From Phycisphaerae bacterium (GTDB taxonomy: Bacteria > Planctomycetota > Phycisphaerae > Phycisphaerales > UBA1924), in assembly GCA_030432905.1 (NCBI GenBank), contig JAUILU010000001.1, positions 992,001-1,056,000 on the forward strand: a DNA stretch of 64,000 nt, written 5' to 3'. The notes beneath the pieces were generated by a model. It saw only the letters and a list, made by a program, of their open reading frames with translations, was not told the origin of the DNA and made no database searches. A program made the translations under genes and the position numbers. Positions 50,392 to 59,692 of the stretch are shown in pieces (position 1 is the first letter of the stretch; every line of letters starts with the position of its first letter).

Positions 50392-51114
50392 GTGCCGCCT
50401 TACAAGAAAAAGACATCACGCACGCTCGCACCCGACCCCGCCGAGGTCGTCCCGCCCACGGATGAGACCGCGATCTCAGCGCTCAGGCCCGTCGGCACGG
50501 ACGGGGCCTCGGTCTCGATCATCGTCGAACGCAAGAAAGTCGCAAAGGTCGATACCACCTGGGCCATGGACGAGGGCCTCCACAGCGAGATGCCCTGGAC
50601 ACACGAACTAGCCGCACGGGTCCACGCCGCGGCAAAGAGGCACGCCGCCTTCGCTCACGCGGTCCGCCTGACCGGCGTTCGCCAACGCTCCGCCTACGAC
50701 CTCACCCGCAAACTCAAGCTCGCCGGGCACGACGAGCCGGACGCCCGGGCCTCGGTCGAGAAGCTTCAGGACCTTGGCATCATCAACGACGACACACTCG
50801 CCGCCCGGCTCGCGGAAGAGCTCGCCCGCTCGGGCAAGCACGGCGCCCGTGGCATCGAACTCAAGCTCCGCACCCGCGGCATCGGCTCAGACCTCGCCCG
50901 CTCGGCTTCACGCGAGGCGATCGAAGAATCGGGCGACCCCGACGCCGTGCTCACACTCGCCCGCAAGCGTGCCGCTCAATTGGCCCGCTTCGAGCCCGAC
51001 GTCGCCCGCCGCCGGCTTTACAGCTTCCTGCTCCGCCGGGGTTTCGAGCACGACCAAGTCCGCAGGGCCGTGGACACCGCCCTCAACGAGCCCGAGCCGA
51101 GCGATCTACACTAG
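50392..51114 (+). CDS. recX: Regulatory protein RecX
   Basis: 240 residues from the GTG at 50392; a much longer in-frame reading is antisense to hbd and is rejected. The N-terminal ~75 residues are an extra beta-rich domain (SVSIIVERKKVAKVDTTWA). The RecX repeats follow: RSAYDLTRKLKLAGHDEPDARASVEKLQDLGIINDDTLAARLAEE and the second and third three-helix units ending in RLYSFLLRRGFEHDQVRRAV. RecX inhibits RecA filaments. recA is not adjacent in this window. Confidence 0.9.
   Translation: MPPYKKKTSRTLAPDPAEVVPPTDETAISALRPVGTDGASVSIIVERKKVAKVDTTWAMDEGLHSEMPWTHELAARVHAAAKRHAAFAHAVRLTGVRQRSAYDLTRKLKLAGHDEPDARASVEKLQDLGIINDDTLAARLAEELARSGKHGARGIELKLRTRGIGSDLARSASREAIEESGDPDAVLTLARKRAAQLARFEPDVARRRLYSFLLRRGFEHDQVRRAVDTALNEPEPSDLH
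51107..51112 (+). promoter_or_regulatory. TACACT -10 box inside the end of recX
   Basis: TACACT ends 6 nt before the ATG at 51119 and overlaps the recX stop codon. It gives the downstream lipoprotein gene its own leaderless start in addition to read-through from recX. Confidence 0.45.
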
Positions 51115-51118
51115 TGGC

Positions 51119-51733
51119 ATGAACGCCAAAGCCCTTCTTATCCCTCTCGCCGCGTCTGCTCTTGCCGGGTGCGCCGTTGAAGACAACCTCCGCCTCTCGG
51201 TCGGGACCAGCGTGCCGATGCAGTCGCTCCCGCCCGCGGTCGCCGACGAACGCCAGGGCCTGATCGGTTCCGCCGACCGCGACAACATCCCTGGCGACGA
51301 GCCGAGCATCACGGGTCTCGACCGCTCAAACCTCGAGCCCTCCGAGTTCCGTGTCCCGATCGACGGCACGTACCACCACCCGCACAACACGCTCCCCTAC
51401 GCAACCACCGACGAGCACGCACGCCAGCGGGGCGACTTCCCGACCTACGAAACCGTCCTAGAGCAGAACGACCCCGACACACTCACGCAGGTGTACGAGC
51501 TCGTCGCCATCCCCGCGTGGTCGGTCGTCGAACTCGCGTGGCTCGCGCCGACTCTCATCATCGACGGCCCGTGGGAAACAACCAGCTCACCCAGCGAGCT
51601 ACCAAACCGCACTAGCTCAAAGCCGCGCATGCTCGTGCCGGGTTTGATCACACTGACCAAGGCCGAGCTCGAGGATCTCGAGAACGCCAGCAGCATCGAC
51701 TCCACCGAAACCGAAACCGGGGCCACCGAATGA
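51119..51733 (+). CDS. Lipoprotein of unknown function
   Basis: 204 residues from the ATG at 51119. The lipoprotein signal ends in LAASALAGC (Cys 17). The mature part has no recognised domain; a loosely conserved centre (VYELVAIPAWSVVELAWLAPTLIIDGPWE) is hydrophobic enough to be membrane-associated. The tail is rich in Ser, Thr and Glu. It overlaps the rhodanese start by 4 nt (ATGA), so the two are translationally coupled. Confidence 0.7.
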   Translation: MNAKALLIPLAASALAGCAVEDNLRLSVGTSVPMQSLPPAVADERQGLIGSADRDNIPGDEPSITGLDRSNLEPSEFRVPIDGTYHHPHNTLPYATTDEHARQRGDFPTYETVLEQNDPDTLTQVYELVAIPAWSVVELAWLAPTLIIDGPWETTSSPSELPNRTSSKPRMLVPGLITLTKAELEDLENASSIDSTETETGATE

Positions 51734-52125
51734 GCGACGCGCCGATCAACAGCGAGACTGGCCTGCCCGAGACCTACAACTTCCGGCCCGATGACGAGAT
51801 CACGCCGCGCGAAACCCACCGCAGGATGCAGGCCAACGACGGCCTCGTCGTGATCGATTGCCGAGAAGACGACGAGCTGCAAACGTCAAAGCTGAACGAC
51901 ACGGTGCACATCCCGCTCGGCAGGCTTGTCAACGAGGTTGACGACGTCGCCGACGACCTCCCAAACGGCAAAGACACCCCCACCGCGATCCTCTGCAGGA
52001 CCGGCAAGCGTTCGCTCATGGCCACACTCGCCCTCCGCAGGATGGGCTTTACGAACATCAAATCCGTAGCCGGCGGCATCGACCTCTGGGCGCAAGACAT
52101 CGACACTACGCTGACGCGTTACTAG
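51730..52125 (+). CDS. Rhodanese-like domain protein
   Basis: 131 residues. A 25-residue lead precedes one rhodanese domain: VVIDCREDDELQTSKLNDTVHIPLG, then the active loop ILCRTGKRS with Cys 89, and VAGGIDLWAQDID at the end. The six-residue loop size after the Cys (RTGKRS) fits sulfurtransferases rather than phosphatases. It would carry a persulfide for sulfur transfer or cyanide detoxification. It is coupled to the lipoprotein gene. Confidence 0.9.
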   Translation: MSDAPINSETGLPETYNFRPDDEITPRETHRRMQANDGLVVIDCREDDELQTSKLNDTVHIPLGRLVNEVDDVADDLPNGKDTPTAILCRTGKRSLMATLALRRMGFTNIKSVAGGIDLWAQDIDTTLTRY

Positions 52126-52187
52126 TCGAGTTTGCGATTCGAGCAAGCACGCTCAAGCAGTCATCTCGATTATCTATTGAAACGCTT

Positions 52188-52223
52188 AAAAAAGAACCGG
52201 CCCCACCAGAAGGCGGGGCCGGT
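52188..52223 (-). terminator. Rho-independent terminator after the dockerin-protein gene
   Basis: On the minus strand a 9-bp stem (ACCGGCCCC with GGGGCCGGT; + strand 52196-52204 and 52215-52223) is followed by TTCTTTTTT (52195-52187). It lies 41 nt past the stop at 52264. Confidence 0.85.
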
Positions 52224-52263
52224 CGAAGTTTGTATTGATGCGGGCGAACCCGCTTAAATCAGA

Positions 52264-53676
52264 TTACCAGGTGCAACCCAGGTCCGGGGTGCCGCCGATG
52301 CTGGCGTTGTAAGCACCAACCCAAGCCGAGAAGTCGGTCGGGGTGCAAGCACCGTCTTTGTTGGTGTCACAGTTCGGCGTCTGAGCGTTGAACGCACCAA
52401 CCCATGCCGAGAAGTCGGTCGGGCTGCACTGGCCGTCGCTGTTGACGTCACAGCAATCGATGCCAGTAGGCCCGCCAGCCACGCGGACGCGGATGGAGAG
52501 GCCGAGGACGTCGAAGTCACCGACGATGCCGAACCAGTCAGCGATGTCGAAGTTCGGGTCGAGCTGATCGTCAACGTCAGCGTTGCCAGCAGGACCACCG
52601 GTCGACCAGTCGCCGCCAGCGTTGTTCGGATCGTTGCAGAGGTCGGTGCCTTCGCCCCAGACGGTACCGTCCGAGTTACCAGCGCCGAAGCCCGGGTTGG
52701 TTGCGTCGGTGATGGGGCAAGCCGTACCAGCAGCTTCCATTTCCAGGGTGCCCCAGAACATGCTCGATGCACGGGTGCTGGGGTAGAAACCACCGAGGAG
52801 CGGGCCAGCCGCGTCGCCGCCGTCGCCACGGGTCCAGATCAGCTGGAGAGCACCGTCAGGACGGCCGTCAGGAGCGCCGCCCGAGCCGTCGTAGCGGTCA
52901 ACGCCGGAAGGCATTGGCAGGCCGAGGGTGTCAAGACCGGTCGCACGGAAGATGCCGTAGCCGCTTGCACCGAACGAGAGCATCTCGTCATCAGCGTCAA
53001 TGTCACCGTCGCCGTCGGTATCGATGTCGGCGTAGGTCAGGATCACAGCACCGTTGAACTCGTCAACGAAGGTGTCGCCGTCGGTGTCGTTCTGATCGAA
53101 CGGGGAGACGAGGCCGTCACCGTCGGTGTCGAAACCGTCGGAGCCGTCGAGATCCGGGAAGTTATCGATGACTTCCCAGGAGATCAGGATTTGCTGCATA
53201 GGCTCGGAAACCGTACCGGCACCGAGGTCGCAGAGAGGACGGGTACCGTTGAACGAGACCTCGCTGATGGTCTGGCCTTCGGTGCCCGATGCCGGGACCA
53301 CGTCTTCCGAGAAGCTCTGGAACGAGAACTGTGAGCCGAAGAAGTAACGGCTACCAGGGGTGGTGAGCGTGTGAGGTGCGACGTCGGCGCAGACCGGGTC
53401 GAGATCGACGCCGTCACCGTCGGTGTCGTCCATCAGCATCGAGTCGTAAGCGGTAACGAGGCCGCCACGAGCCGAGTTCTGCTGGTTGTTGTCGAAGTGG
53501 ATGGTCTCGCCGTAGACGAACTGGCCGTCGACGGTAAGAGCGGTGACAGCAGTAGCGCTGACAGGGTAGTACACCTTGCCGTTGTGCTCTTTGCTGACGA
53601 GTTCAGGACGATCCTGAGCGCCGGTGACACCACAAGCGGCGAGGCCAGCGACGGACAAAATAACTTTGGTCTTCAT
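52264..53676 (-). CDS. Secreted protein with tandem GC-type dockerin repeats
   Basis: 470 residues from the ATG at 53676, with AGAGGAG upstream. A signal peptide (~1-25) leads the chain. The middle has Asp/Gly-rich calcium-loop runs (DTDGDGLVSPFDQNDTDGD and DIDTDGDGDIDADDE). The C-terminus has two tandem repeats of the form CDxNxDGxCxPTDFSAWVGAxN (~400-460), the 'GC-type dockerin' seen at the ends of exported Phycisphaerae proteins. The repeats probably bind calcium and anchor the protein to the cell surface. No enzyme domain was recognised. It has its own terminator and a long leader. Confidence 0.82.
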   Translation of the reverse strand: MKTKVILSVAGLAACGVTGAQDRPELVSKEHNGKVYYPVSATAVTALTVDGQFVYGETIHFDNNQQNSARGGLVTAYDSMLMDDTDGDGVDLDPVCADVAPHTLTTPGSRYFFGSQFSFQSFSEDVVPASGTEGQTISEVSFNGTRPLCDLGAGTVSEPMQQILISWEVIDNFPDLDGSDGFDTDGDGLVSPFDQNDTDGDTFVDEFNGAVILTYADIDTDGDGDIDADDEMLSFGASGYGIFRATGLDTLGLPMPSGVDRYDGSGGAPDGRPDGALQLIWTRGDGGDAAGPLLGGFYPSTRASSMFWGTLEMEAAGTACPITDATNPGFGAGNSDGTVWGEGTDLCNDPNNAGGDWSTGGPAGNADVDDQLDPNFDIADWFGIVGDFDVLGLSIRVRVAGGPTGIDCCDVNSDGQCSPTDFSAWVGAFNAQTPNCDTNKDGACTPTDFSAWVGAYNASIGGTPDLGCTW

Positions 53677-54027
53677 ATGAGAGACTCCTCTGAGATTGAC
53701 AAATACCACAACCAGAAATCAAGTCACCGAAGAGAACCATCGGTGAACGTGAACTACTACAAACTACGGATACAACCCCATAGGGTTCCATCCACCCGCT
53801 CACGAACACACTGGGCCCTTCCAAGGGTACAACGGGTTACGCGAACACTACCTCTCTGCGATCCAAGAACGGATCGGCTCCTCTGTAACCACGAGCACTT
53901 CTCCTCCAAGAAACCCGCGGCTTCATCGAATATACAGGCACCACCAGCAATTGCAAGCACAAATTACGCAATGGAGCCCGAACCATCAGAAACTCTGGAA
54001 AGCACAACACTTACCTAGTTTGACTTT
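53677..54027 (-). promoter_or_regulatory. Long intergenic leader with candidate promoter
   Basis: This 351-bp gap lies upstream of the dockerin gene and downstream of carA. On the minus strand TTGCAA (53956-53951) and TATATT (53934-53929) are 16 bp apart, a candidate sigma-70 promoter. It would give a 5' leader of roughly 245 nt before the ATG at 53676. A GATCC-N6-GGATC dyad lies in the leader near 53860. No known riboswitch was recognised. Confidence 0.4.
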
Positions 54028-55227
54028 TCATACAGCTTCAGGGCTTCGCAATCCGAGCGTTGAAACAAACTCGTCGTACACGTACCCCGCGTCGTGAGGC
54101 CCCGGAGAGGCTTCTGGGTGGTACTGGACCGCCAACACCGGGCGATCGATCCGTCTGAAGCCGGCCAAAGTGCCGTCGTTCAGATGCGTATGGGTTGCCT
54201 CGGAATGCTTGGAGTCCAGTGAAGATGGGCAAATTGCAAAGCCGTGGTTCTGGCTTGTTATCTCCACTCGCCCGGTCCGATCATTCCGCACCGGCTGGTT
54301 TGCACCCCGGTGACCAAACGGCAACTTGAATGAACTCGCCCCCGATGCCAGCGCCAAGAGCTGATGCCCGAGACAGATTCCCAGGATCGGGATCGGCGGC
54401 GCCGAGTCGGCCATCAGCTTGCGCAGCGACTCGATCACCATCTCAACAGCTTCGGGATCGCCCGGGCCATTGGAGACAAACACACCCTGCACCTCGCCGG
54501 CTTCAAACCGGGCGATAACCTCGTCCGCATCGAAATCGAACGGGATCTTGCGGACCCGGCAGCCTCGCGCAACCAAGTGACGAAGCGTGTTGTGCTTGGC
54601 GCCGCAATCGACCGCGAGCACCACCGGTGCGTCCTCATCAACAACCTTGTCCGAGAACCACTCGCCGAGCCCCTCGCTCCAGTCCGACTCGGCCTGGCAC
54701 CCAACGTCCTTGGCCAGGTTCGCACCCTTCATCGACGGCGCGTTGGCAGCCTTGCTCACAAGCTCATCATCACTGATGCTTGTGTCGTCGGTGATCGCCC
54801 CGGACATCACCCCGCCGCTGCGAAGCCGCCGAGTCAGTGCTCGTGTATCGACCTGTTCGATGCCAAGCACGCCGTGCTCTTTGAGATAGCCCGACAGATC
54901 CCCGGTCGCCCGATAGTTCGAGGGCGTCCTCGCCAGCTCTCGGCAGACGAGCCCGGCGATCTGCACGCCGCCCGACTCGATATCCTCCGCGTTGACACCT
55001 GTGTTGCCGATCATCGGAGCCGTCAGGACCAAGATCTGACCGGTGTAGGACGGGTCGGTCATGGCCTCTTGGTACCCGGTCATCGCGGTGCAGAACACCA
55101 CCTCGGCGATCTGGACCACCCCGAGCCCGGTCGCACCGAACGCCCGCCCACGGAGAATGGTTCCGTCGGCAAGCGCCAGCCTGCATGTCAGTGTTGTCCC
55201 CGAGTCCGCCTGAGCTGTGGTTCCCAT
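54028..55227 (-). CDS. carA: Carbamoyl-phosphate synthase small subunit
   Basis: 399 residues from the ATG at 55227; a longer in-frame reading to 55386 lies inside priA and is rejected. The N-terminal domain has LALADGTILRGRAFGA, FCTAMTGYQEAMTDPSY and the CarA-specific VDTRALTRRLR. The C-terminal glutaminase domain has VSNGPGDPEAVE and the nucleophile Cys in LGICLGHQLLALA, with His and Glu in VQYHPEASPGPHD. It releases ammonia for carbamoyl phosphate. There is no Shine-Dalgarno site; TAGACT lies 7 nt upstream. carB is not adjacent. Confidence 0.96.
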   Translation of the reverse strand: MGTTAQADSGTTLTCRLALADGTILRGRAFGATGLGVVQIAEVVFCTAMTGYQEAMTDPSYTGQILVLTAPMIGNTGVNAEDIESGGVQIAGLVCRELARTPSNYRATGDLSGYLKEHGVLGIEQVDTRALTRRLRSGGVMSGAITDDTSISDDELVSKAANAPSMKGANLAKDVGCQAESDWSEGLGEWFSDKVVDEDAPVVLAVDCGAKHNTLRHLVARGCRVRKIPFDFDADEVIARFEAGEVQGVFVSNGPGDPEAVEMVIESLRKLMADSAPPIPILGICLGHQLLALASGASSFKLPFGHRGANQPVRNDRTGRVEITSQNHGFAICPSSLDSKHSEATHTHLNDGTLAGFRRIDRPVLAVQYHPEASPGPHDAGYVYDEFVSTLGLRSPEAV

Positions 55228-55276
55228 GGTGTACAGTCTAGCGCCGAACCAGCGCCGGCAGCAGAAGCGGACCCCG

Positions 55277-57634
55277 ATGGACACACTCTTCAAACTCCAC
55301 AACGACGAACCCAAGGCGAGCCACTTCGTCAGGGTCGCGGTTGAGCGAAGAGTCGAGCTCAAGAGCCCATCGAACGACGGCCTCACCTACGCCTCCACCG
55401 ACCCGCTCGATGTCGGCCAACGCGTCGAGATCCCGCTTGGCCGAGGCAACACCCCGGCGACCGGCGTGGTCGTCGCGGCCGGGGGTTCCGAACTGCTCGA
55501 CGGCTACGACCCGAAGAAGGTCAAACGCATCCGAGCCGTCCTCGGCAGCCCGCTGACGCCCGAACTCGTCGAGCTCGGCCAGTGGATCGCCCGGTACTAC
55601 GTCGCCCCGTTGGGTATGACACTGGCGGGCATGATCCCCGCGGCGGTCAAGTCCGACACCGGGAGGCGCCAAGAGACCCGGCTCGAACTCGCCGCCGACC
55701 CGGCAGCCGAGCTTTCCAAAGAAACCAAGCTCACCCCCACCGCCAGAGCCGCATGGCAGGCGATCGGGAAGCTCTCGTCTGTCGGTTGGCCTATGACCGC
55801 GCGGGTGCTCGCCGACCAGATCGAGTCCAAGACCGTCGCCCCGATCAACCGCCTCGTTCGCGCGGGCCTATTGCAGGAAGTCCAGCACTCGTCGGTCAGG
55901 TCACGCAAGGTCGATTCCGACTCGGTTTTCGATTCGCACAAGCAGCTCATCCCCACCCACGAGCAGGCCGAGGCGATCGCGGGCGTAACCGATGCGCTCG
56001 GTTCGTTCTCAACCCACCTTCTCCACGGCATCACAGGCTCTGGTAAAACCGAGGTCTACCTCAAACTCATCGAAACCGTCTTGGCACAGGGTAAAACTGC
56101 GATCATGCTCGTCCCGGAGATCGCGCTGACTCCTCAGACCGCGGGCCGAGTCCAATCGAGGTTCGGCGCGGACCGAGTCGCGGTGCTCCACTCGGGCCTG
56201 ACCGCTGCCCAAAGAAACGGCGCCTGGGCGACGATCCTCGACGGATCAGCCAAGGTTGTCGTCGGCGCACGCTCGGCCATCTTCGCTCCGCTGGACAAAC
56301 TGGGCCTGATCATCGTCGACGAAGAACACGACAACTCGTACAAGCAGGACCAACTCCCCCGCTACAACGCCCGCGACGTCGCGATCAAACGTGCGCACAT
56401 GGCCTCATGCCCGGTCCTGCTCGGCTCCGCAACCCCCTCGCTCGAATCGTGGGCCAACGCGCAGTCCAAACGATCCAGACTCTGGTCGCTGCCCACCCGC
56501 GTCGGCGGCGGCACACTCCCGCGCGTCCGCGTCGTGGACATGTTCGACGAGCGCCAAACCTACGCCGACCTCAACCACTGCGCTCCGCCGGGCGAACTGC
56601 TCGTCGGGCCGACCCTGCACAAAGCGCTCGAACGCACACTGACCGAGGGCGGCCAAGCCGTGCTGCTGCTCAACAGACGAGGCCTCGCCGGCTTCGTCGG
56701 CTGCTGCTCCTCCAGCTGCAAGTGGGTGCTCGAGTGCGACCACTGCAGCGCACGCATGGTCGTCCACCGCTTCGACTCGGTCCCGCAGGGCGGCTACGTC
56801 CGCTGCCACCACTGCAACGCCGAGCAGATCTTCCCGAAGCAGTGCCCCGACTGTACCTCCAAACTCCGCCAGTTCGGCGCCGGCACGCAGCGTGCCGAGG
56901 AAGTCGTCGAATCGATCACGCAATCCATGCCCGAAGAGTGCAGGCTCGTCGCGGGTGAATCGCTCGTCCGAGTTGACGCCGACACGATGCGCAACGGCAG
57001 GGAGCTCTTCGAAACCCTCGCGCGATTCTCGCGGGGCGACATCCGCGTGCTGCTTGGCACCCAGATGATCGCTAAGGGGCTCGACGTACCCAATGTCAGG
57101 CTGGTCGGCGTGCTTTCGGCGGACACGGCGCTCAACCTGCCCGATTTCCGTGCCGGCGAGCGGACCTTCCAGCTTGTCAGCCAGGTCGCGGGCAGAGCGG
57201 GCCGGGGCGAGTTCCCTGGCGAGGTCATCGTGCAGACCTTCGAGCCCGAGGCCCCGGCGATCGACCTTGCGGCCAAGCACGCGTACCACCAATTCGCAGC
57301 CGAGGAACTCCAGCTCCGCGGCGCGGTCGGCCTGCCCCCCGCCCGCCGAATGGCGCGCATCGTGTGCAGGGACAAGAACCTCGCGAGCGCCAAAGAAGCC
57401 GCGGCCGCGATCGCCGATGCCGCCAGCTCGATCGCCGACGAGCACAACATACGCGTGATGGGCCCGATGCCCTGCCCGATCGAACGCATCGCCGATCACT
57501 TCCGCATCGCGATCGAGCTGTCCGCGCCGGACTCAGCGACGCTCCAGCGTGCGATGCACGTCCTCCGAGCCGCCGGCGTTCTGCTCGGAGATTCCAAGAC
57601 CGCTGTCGATGTGGACCCGCTCGCGCTGCTCTAG
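55277..57634 (+). CDS. priA: Primosomal protein N' (replication-restart helicase)
   Basis: 785 residues from the ATG at 55277. The N-terminal DNA-binding domain includes FVRVAVERRVELKSPS and ELGQWIARYYVAPLGMTLAGMIP. Helicase motifs include Walker A HGITGSGKTEVYL (~250), VDEEHDNSYKQD, and the motif IV-VI region with VLLGTQMIAKGLDVPNV and SQVAGRAGRGE. The zinc cluster inserted in lobe 2 is complete (CCSSSCKWVLECDHC, RCHHC, CPDC). It reloads the replisome at stalled forks. It is 10 nt upstream of murD. Confidence 0.96.
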   Translation: MDTLFKLHNDEPKASHFVRVAVERRVELKSPSNDGLTYASTDPLDVGQRVEIPLGRGNTPATGVVVAAGGSELLDGYDPKKVKRIRAVLGSPLTPELVELGQWIARYYVAPLGMTLAGMIPAAVKSDTGRRQETRLELAADPAAELSKETKLTPTARAAWQAIGKLSSVGWPMTARVLADQIESKTVAPINRLVRAGLLQEVQHSSVRSRKVDSDSVFDSHKQLIPTHEQAEAIAGVTDALGSFSTHLLHGITGSGKTEVYLKLIETVLAQGKTAIMLVPEIALTPQTAGRVQSRFGADRVAVLHSGLTAAQRNGAWATILDGSAKVVVGARSAIFAPLDKLGLIIVDEEHDNSYKQDQLPRYNARDVAIKRAHMASCPVLLGSATPSLESWANAQSKRSRLWSLPTRVGGGTLPRVRVVDMFDERQTYADLNHCAPPGELLVGPTLHKALERTLTEGGQAVLLLNRRGLAGFVGCCSSSCKWVLECDHCSARMVVHRFDSVPQGGYVRCHHCNAEQIFPKQCPDCTSKLRQFGAGTQRAEEVVESITQSMPEECRLVAGESLVRVDADTMRNGRELFETLARFSRGDIRVLLGTQMIAKGLDVPNVRLVGVLSADTALNLPDFRAGERTFQLVSQVAGRAGRGEFPGEVIVQTFEPEAPAIDLAAKHAYHQFAAEELQLRGAVGLPPARRMARIVCRDKNLASAKEAAAAIADAASSIADEHNIRVMGPMPCPIERIADHFRIAIELSAPDSATLQRAMHVLRAAGVLLGDSKTAVDVDPLALL

Positions 57635-57644
57635 GATCACGCCG

Positions 57645-58931
57645 ATGCCCGACGCACGCGCCACAGTCATGGGTCTAGGCCGATACGGCGGCGGCGCTGG
57701 CGCCACTCGGCACATTGTCGGCCTCGGCTACGACGTGCTCGTCACGGACATGTCGCCCGAAGCCGAACTGACCGAGGCGATCGACTCGATCTTGGATCTC
57801 ATCGACTCGGGCAGCGTCGAACTCCGCCTCGGCGAGCACAACGTCAGCGACTTTACGACCAGCGACCTTGTGGTCGTGAACCCCGCGGTGCGCACGCCCT
57901 GGGAGAACCGGTTTGTGCGAGCCGCGCAGGCCGCGGGTGTTCGGCTCACGACCGAGATCGGCCTGCTGATCGACGCCCTACCCGACACATGCACAGCGAT
58001 CGGCGTCACCGGCAGCGCGGGCAAGAGCACAACCAGCGCGATGATCCACGCGGGGCTGCTCGCCTCGGGCCACGACGCCATCCTCGGCGGCAACATCGGC
58101 GGCAGCATGCTCGGCAATGCAAACCAGATCGCCCCGAACGCAACCGTCGTGCTCGAACTCTCGAGCGCCATGCTCTGGTGGCTTGCGCAGCCGGGCTGCA
58201 CCCAGCGTACTCACCCGCTGGACGCCGCGGTCATCACCAACATCGCGCCAAACCACATCGACTGGCACGGCGACCTCGCCCACTACACCAAATCCAAACT
58301 CGGAATCACCAGCCTGCTCAAACCGGCCGGCACACTCATCGCGCACCCGGATATCGCGACCAACTATGAACACACGCTGCCAATCAAGGTGTGCGATTCG
58401 CTGCCACAGCTGAACACGCCGGGCAAGCACAACCGCATCAACGCGTCGGTCGCGCTCATCGCCTGCCAGCGCCTAGGCGCCGACCCGGGCATGGCCGCCA
58501 GCGGCATCGCGGGCTTTGCCGGGCTGCCCCACCGACTCGAGTTGGTTCGCACACACAACAACATCCGCTGGTACAACGACAGCAAATCGACAACCCCCGA
58601 AGCCGCCCGACTCGCGCTCGAAGCACTCAGGCCCGATCGCGTCCATCTCATCGTCGGAGGCAGCGACAAGGGCGTCGATCTCCAGCCGATCGCGGACCTC
58701 GCCAAGTCCTCGGCCTCGCTGCTCTGCATCGGAATGACCGGCGAAACAATCGCAAAGCTCGCGGGCGTGAGGCACCAGGGCACACTCGAATCGGCGGTCG
58801 CAGAAGCACACCAAAACGCTAAGCCAGGCGACGCGGTCGTGCTCAGCCCCGGCTGCGCTTCGTTCGACCAGTTCAAAAACTTCGAGCACCGCGGGGACAC
58901 GTTCCGCCAACTGGTACACTCGCTGACATGA
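57645..58931 (+). CDS. murD: UDP-N-acetylmuramoyl-L-alanine--D-glutamate ligase
   Basis: 428 residues from the ATG at 57645, with TAGGAT 7 nt upstream. The N-terminal Rossmann part is VMGLGRYGGGAGATRHIVG, the central ATP site is GVTGSAGKSTTSAMI (~120), and ITNIAPNHIDWH and WYNDSKSTTPEAA mark the Mur ligase core. The C-terminal domain ends with VVLSPGCASFDQFKNFEHRGDTFRQLV, the MurD-specific tail. It adds D-glutamate to UDP-MurNAc-L-Ala. It overlaps the next gene by 4 nt. No other peptidoglycan genes are nearby. Confidence 0.95.
   Translation: MPDARATVMGLGRYGGGAGATRHIVGLGYDVLVTDMSPEAELTEAIDSILDLIDSGSVELRLGEHNVSDFTTSDLVVVNPAVRTPWENRFVRAAQAAGVRLTTEIGLLIDALPDTCTAIGVTGSAGKSTTSAMIHAGLLASGHDAILGGNIGGSMLGNANQIAPNATVVLELSSAMLWWLAQPGCTQRTHPLDAAVITNIAPNHIDWHGDLAHYTKSKLGITSLLKPAGTLIAHPDIATNYEHTLPIKVCDSLPQLNTPGKHNRINASVALIACQRLGADPGMAASGIAGFAGLPHRLELVRTHNNIRWYNDSKSTTPEAARLALEALRPDRVHLIVGGSDKGVDLQPIADLAKSSASLLCIGMTGETIAKLAGVRHQGTLESAVAEAHQNAKPGDAVVLSPGCASFDQFKNFEHRGDTFRQLVHSLT
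58915..58920 (+). promoter_or_regulatory. TACACT -10 box inside the end of murD
   Basis: TACACT ends 7 nt before the ATG at 58928, so the YdjY-like gene probably has its own leaderless transcript. Confidence 0.45.
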
Positions 58932-59692
58932 TCGCCACGCTCTGCATCGCCGCGGCTTTGCACACCCAGCCAGAATCACCAAAGCCCGAGGGACGCGTCG
59001 AGCCATTCCCTGGCGTTGTTGTTGACTACGACACACGGACCGTCGAGGTCGATGGTTTCGTCCCCGTCGATGTCAGCCACGAAGAAACGCCTGAAATCTG
59101 GATCGAGCTCATCGCCGAGGCCCACGGCGTGCGCGACTTCGAAGCGCTCATTAGCCTCGATACCGAAGCCAGAAACGTTCACGCCGCCTTGCTCATGCTC
59201 GGCCTCGAACCCGGATCGCCCGGCAGGATCGAAGTTGACAACACGCTGCCCGATCAGCCCATGACCAAGGTCGATCCGACCGGGCCCGAACTCAGAGTCC
59301 GCTTCCGCTTCGAACGCGACGGCGAGACCGTCATCGAGGACCCGTGCACGTGGGTCTTCGACCCAGAGACCGACACGGTGTTCAGCGATCTCAATCCCAG
59401 GTTCTACTTCGGCGGCTCGTCGTTCCGAACGTTCGCCGGCGAGGAGTGGTACATGGCACGCGCCGAGGGGACCGTGGTCGGTTTGTGCACGTTCGGTACC
59501 ATCGACGGCGGCGCCGAAACCGTCGGCTGCACGCCTGTACTCAGCCCGCACTCAGACGCCGGCGACCCGGTCTGGTACACCATCAACGACCGAGTGCCGC
59601 CCTTTGACACAAAGATGACGCTGCTGCTGACCGCGATCGAAGAGGTTGCTGACGAAGCCGAGGAATCTGTTAGCGATCAAGCCGAAGAGTGA
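58928..59692 (+). CDS. YdjY-like secreted protein
   Basis: 254 residues overlapping the murD stop by 4 nt. A short signal peptide (~1-15) precedes the domain. PEIWIELIAEAHGVRDFEALISLD and VHAALLMLGLEPGSPG match the YdjY domain pattern, in which a strand ending in 'HAALLLLGL.PG' is diagnostic. A large acidic C-terminal extension has two Cys (GLCTFG, VGCTPV) that may pair, and an Asp/Glu-rich tail. Its end overlaps the convergent htrA gene by 23 nt. The YdjY function is unknown. Confidence 0.78.
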   Translation: MIATLCIAAALHTQPESPKPEGRVEPFPGVVVDYDTRTVEVDGFVPVDVSHEETPEIWIELIAEAHGVRDFEALISLDTEARNVHAALLMLGLEPGSPGRIEVDNTLPDQPMTKVDPTGPELRVRFRFERDGETVIEDPCTWVFDPETDTVFSDLNPRFYFGGSSFRTFAGEEWYMARAEGTVVGLCTFGTIDGGAETVGCTPVLSPHSDAGDPVWYTINDRVPPFDTKMTLLLTAIEEVADEAEESVSDQAEE

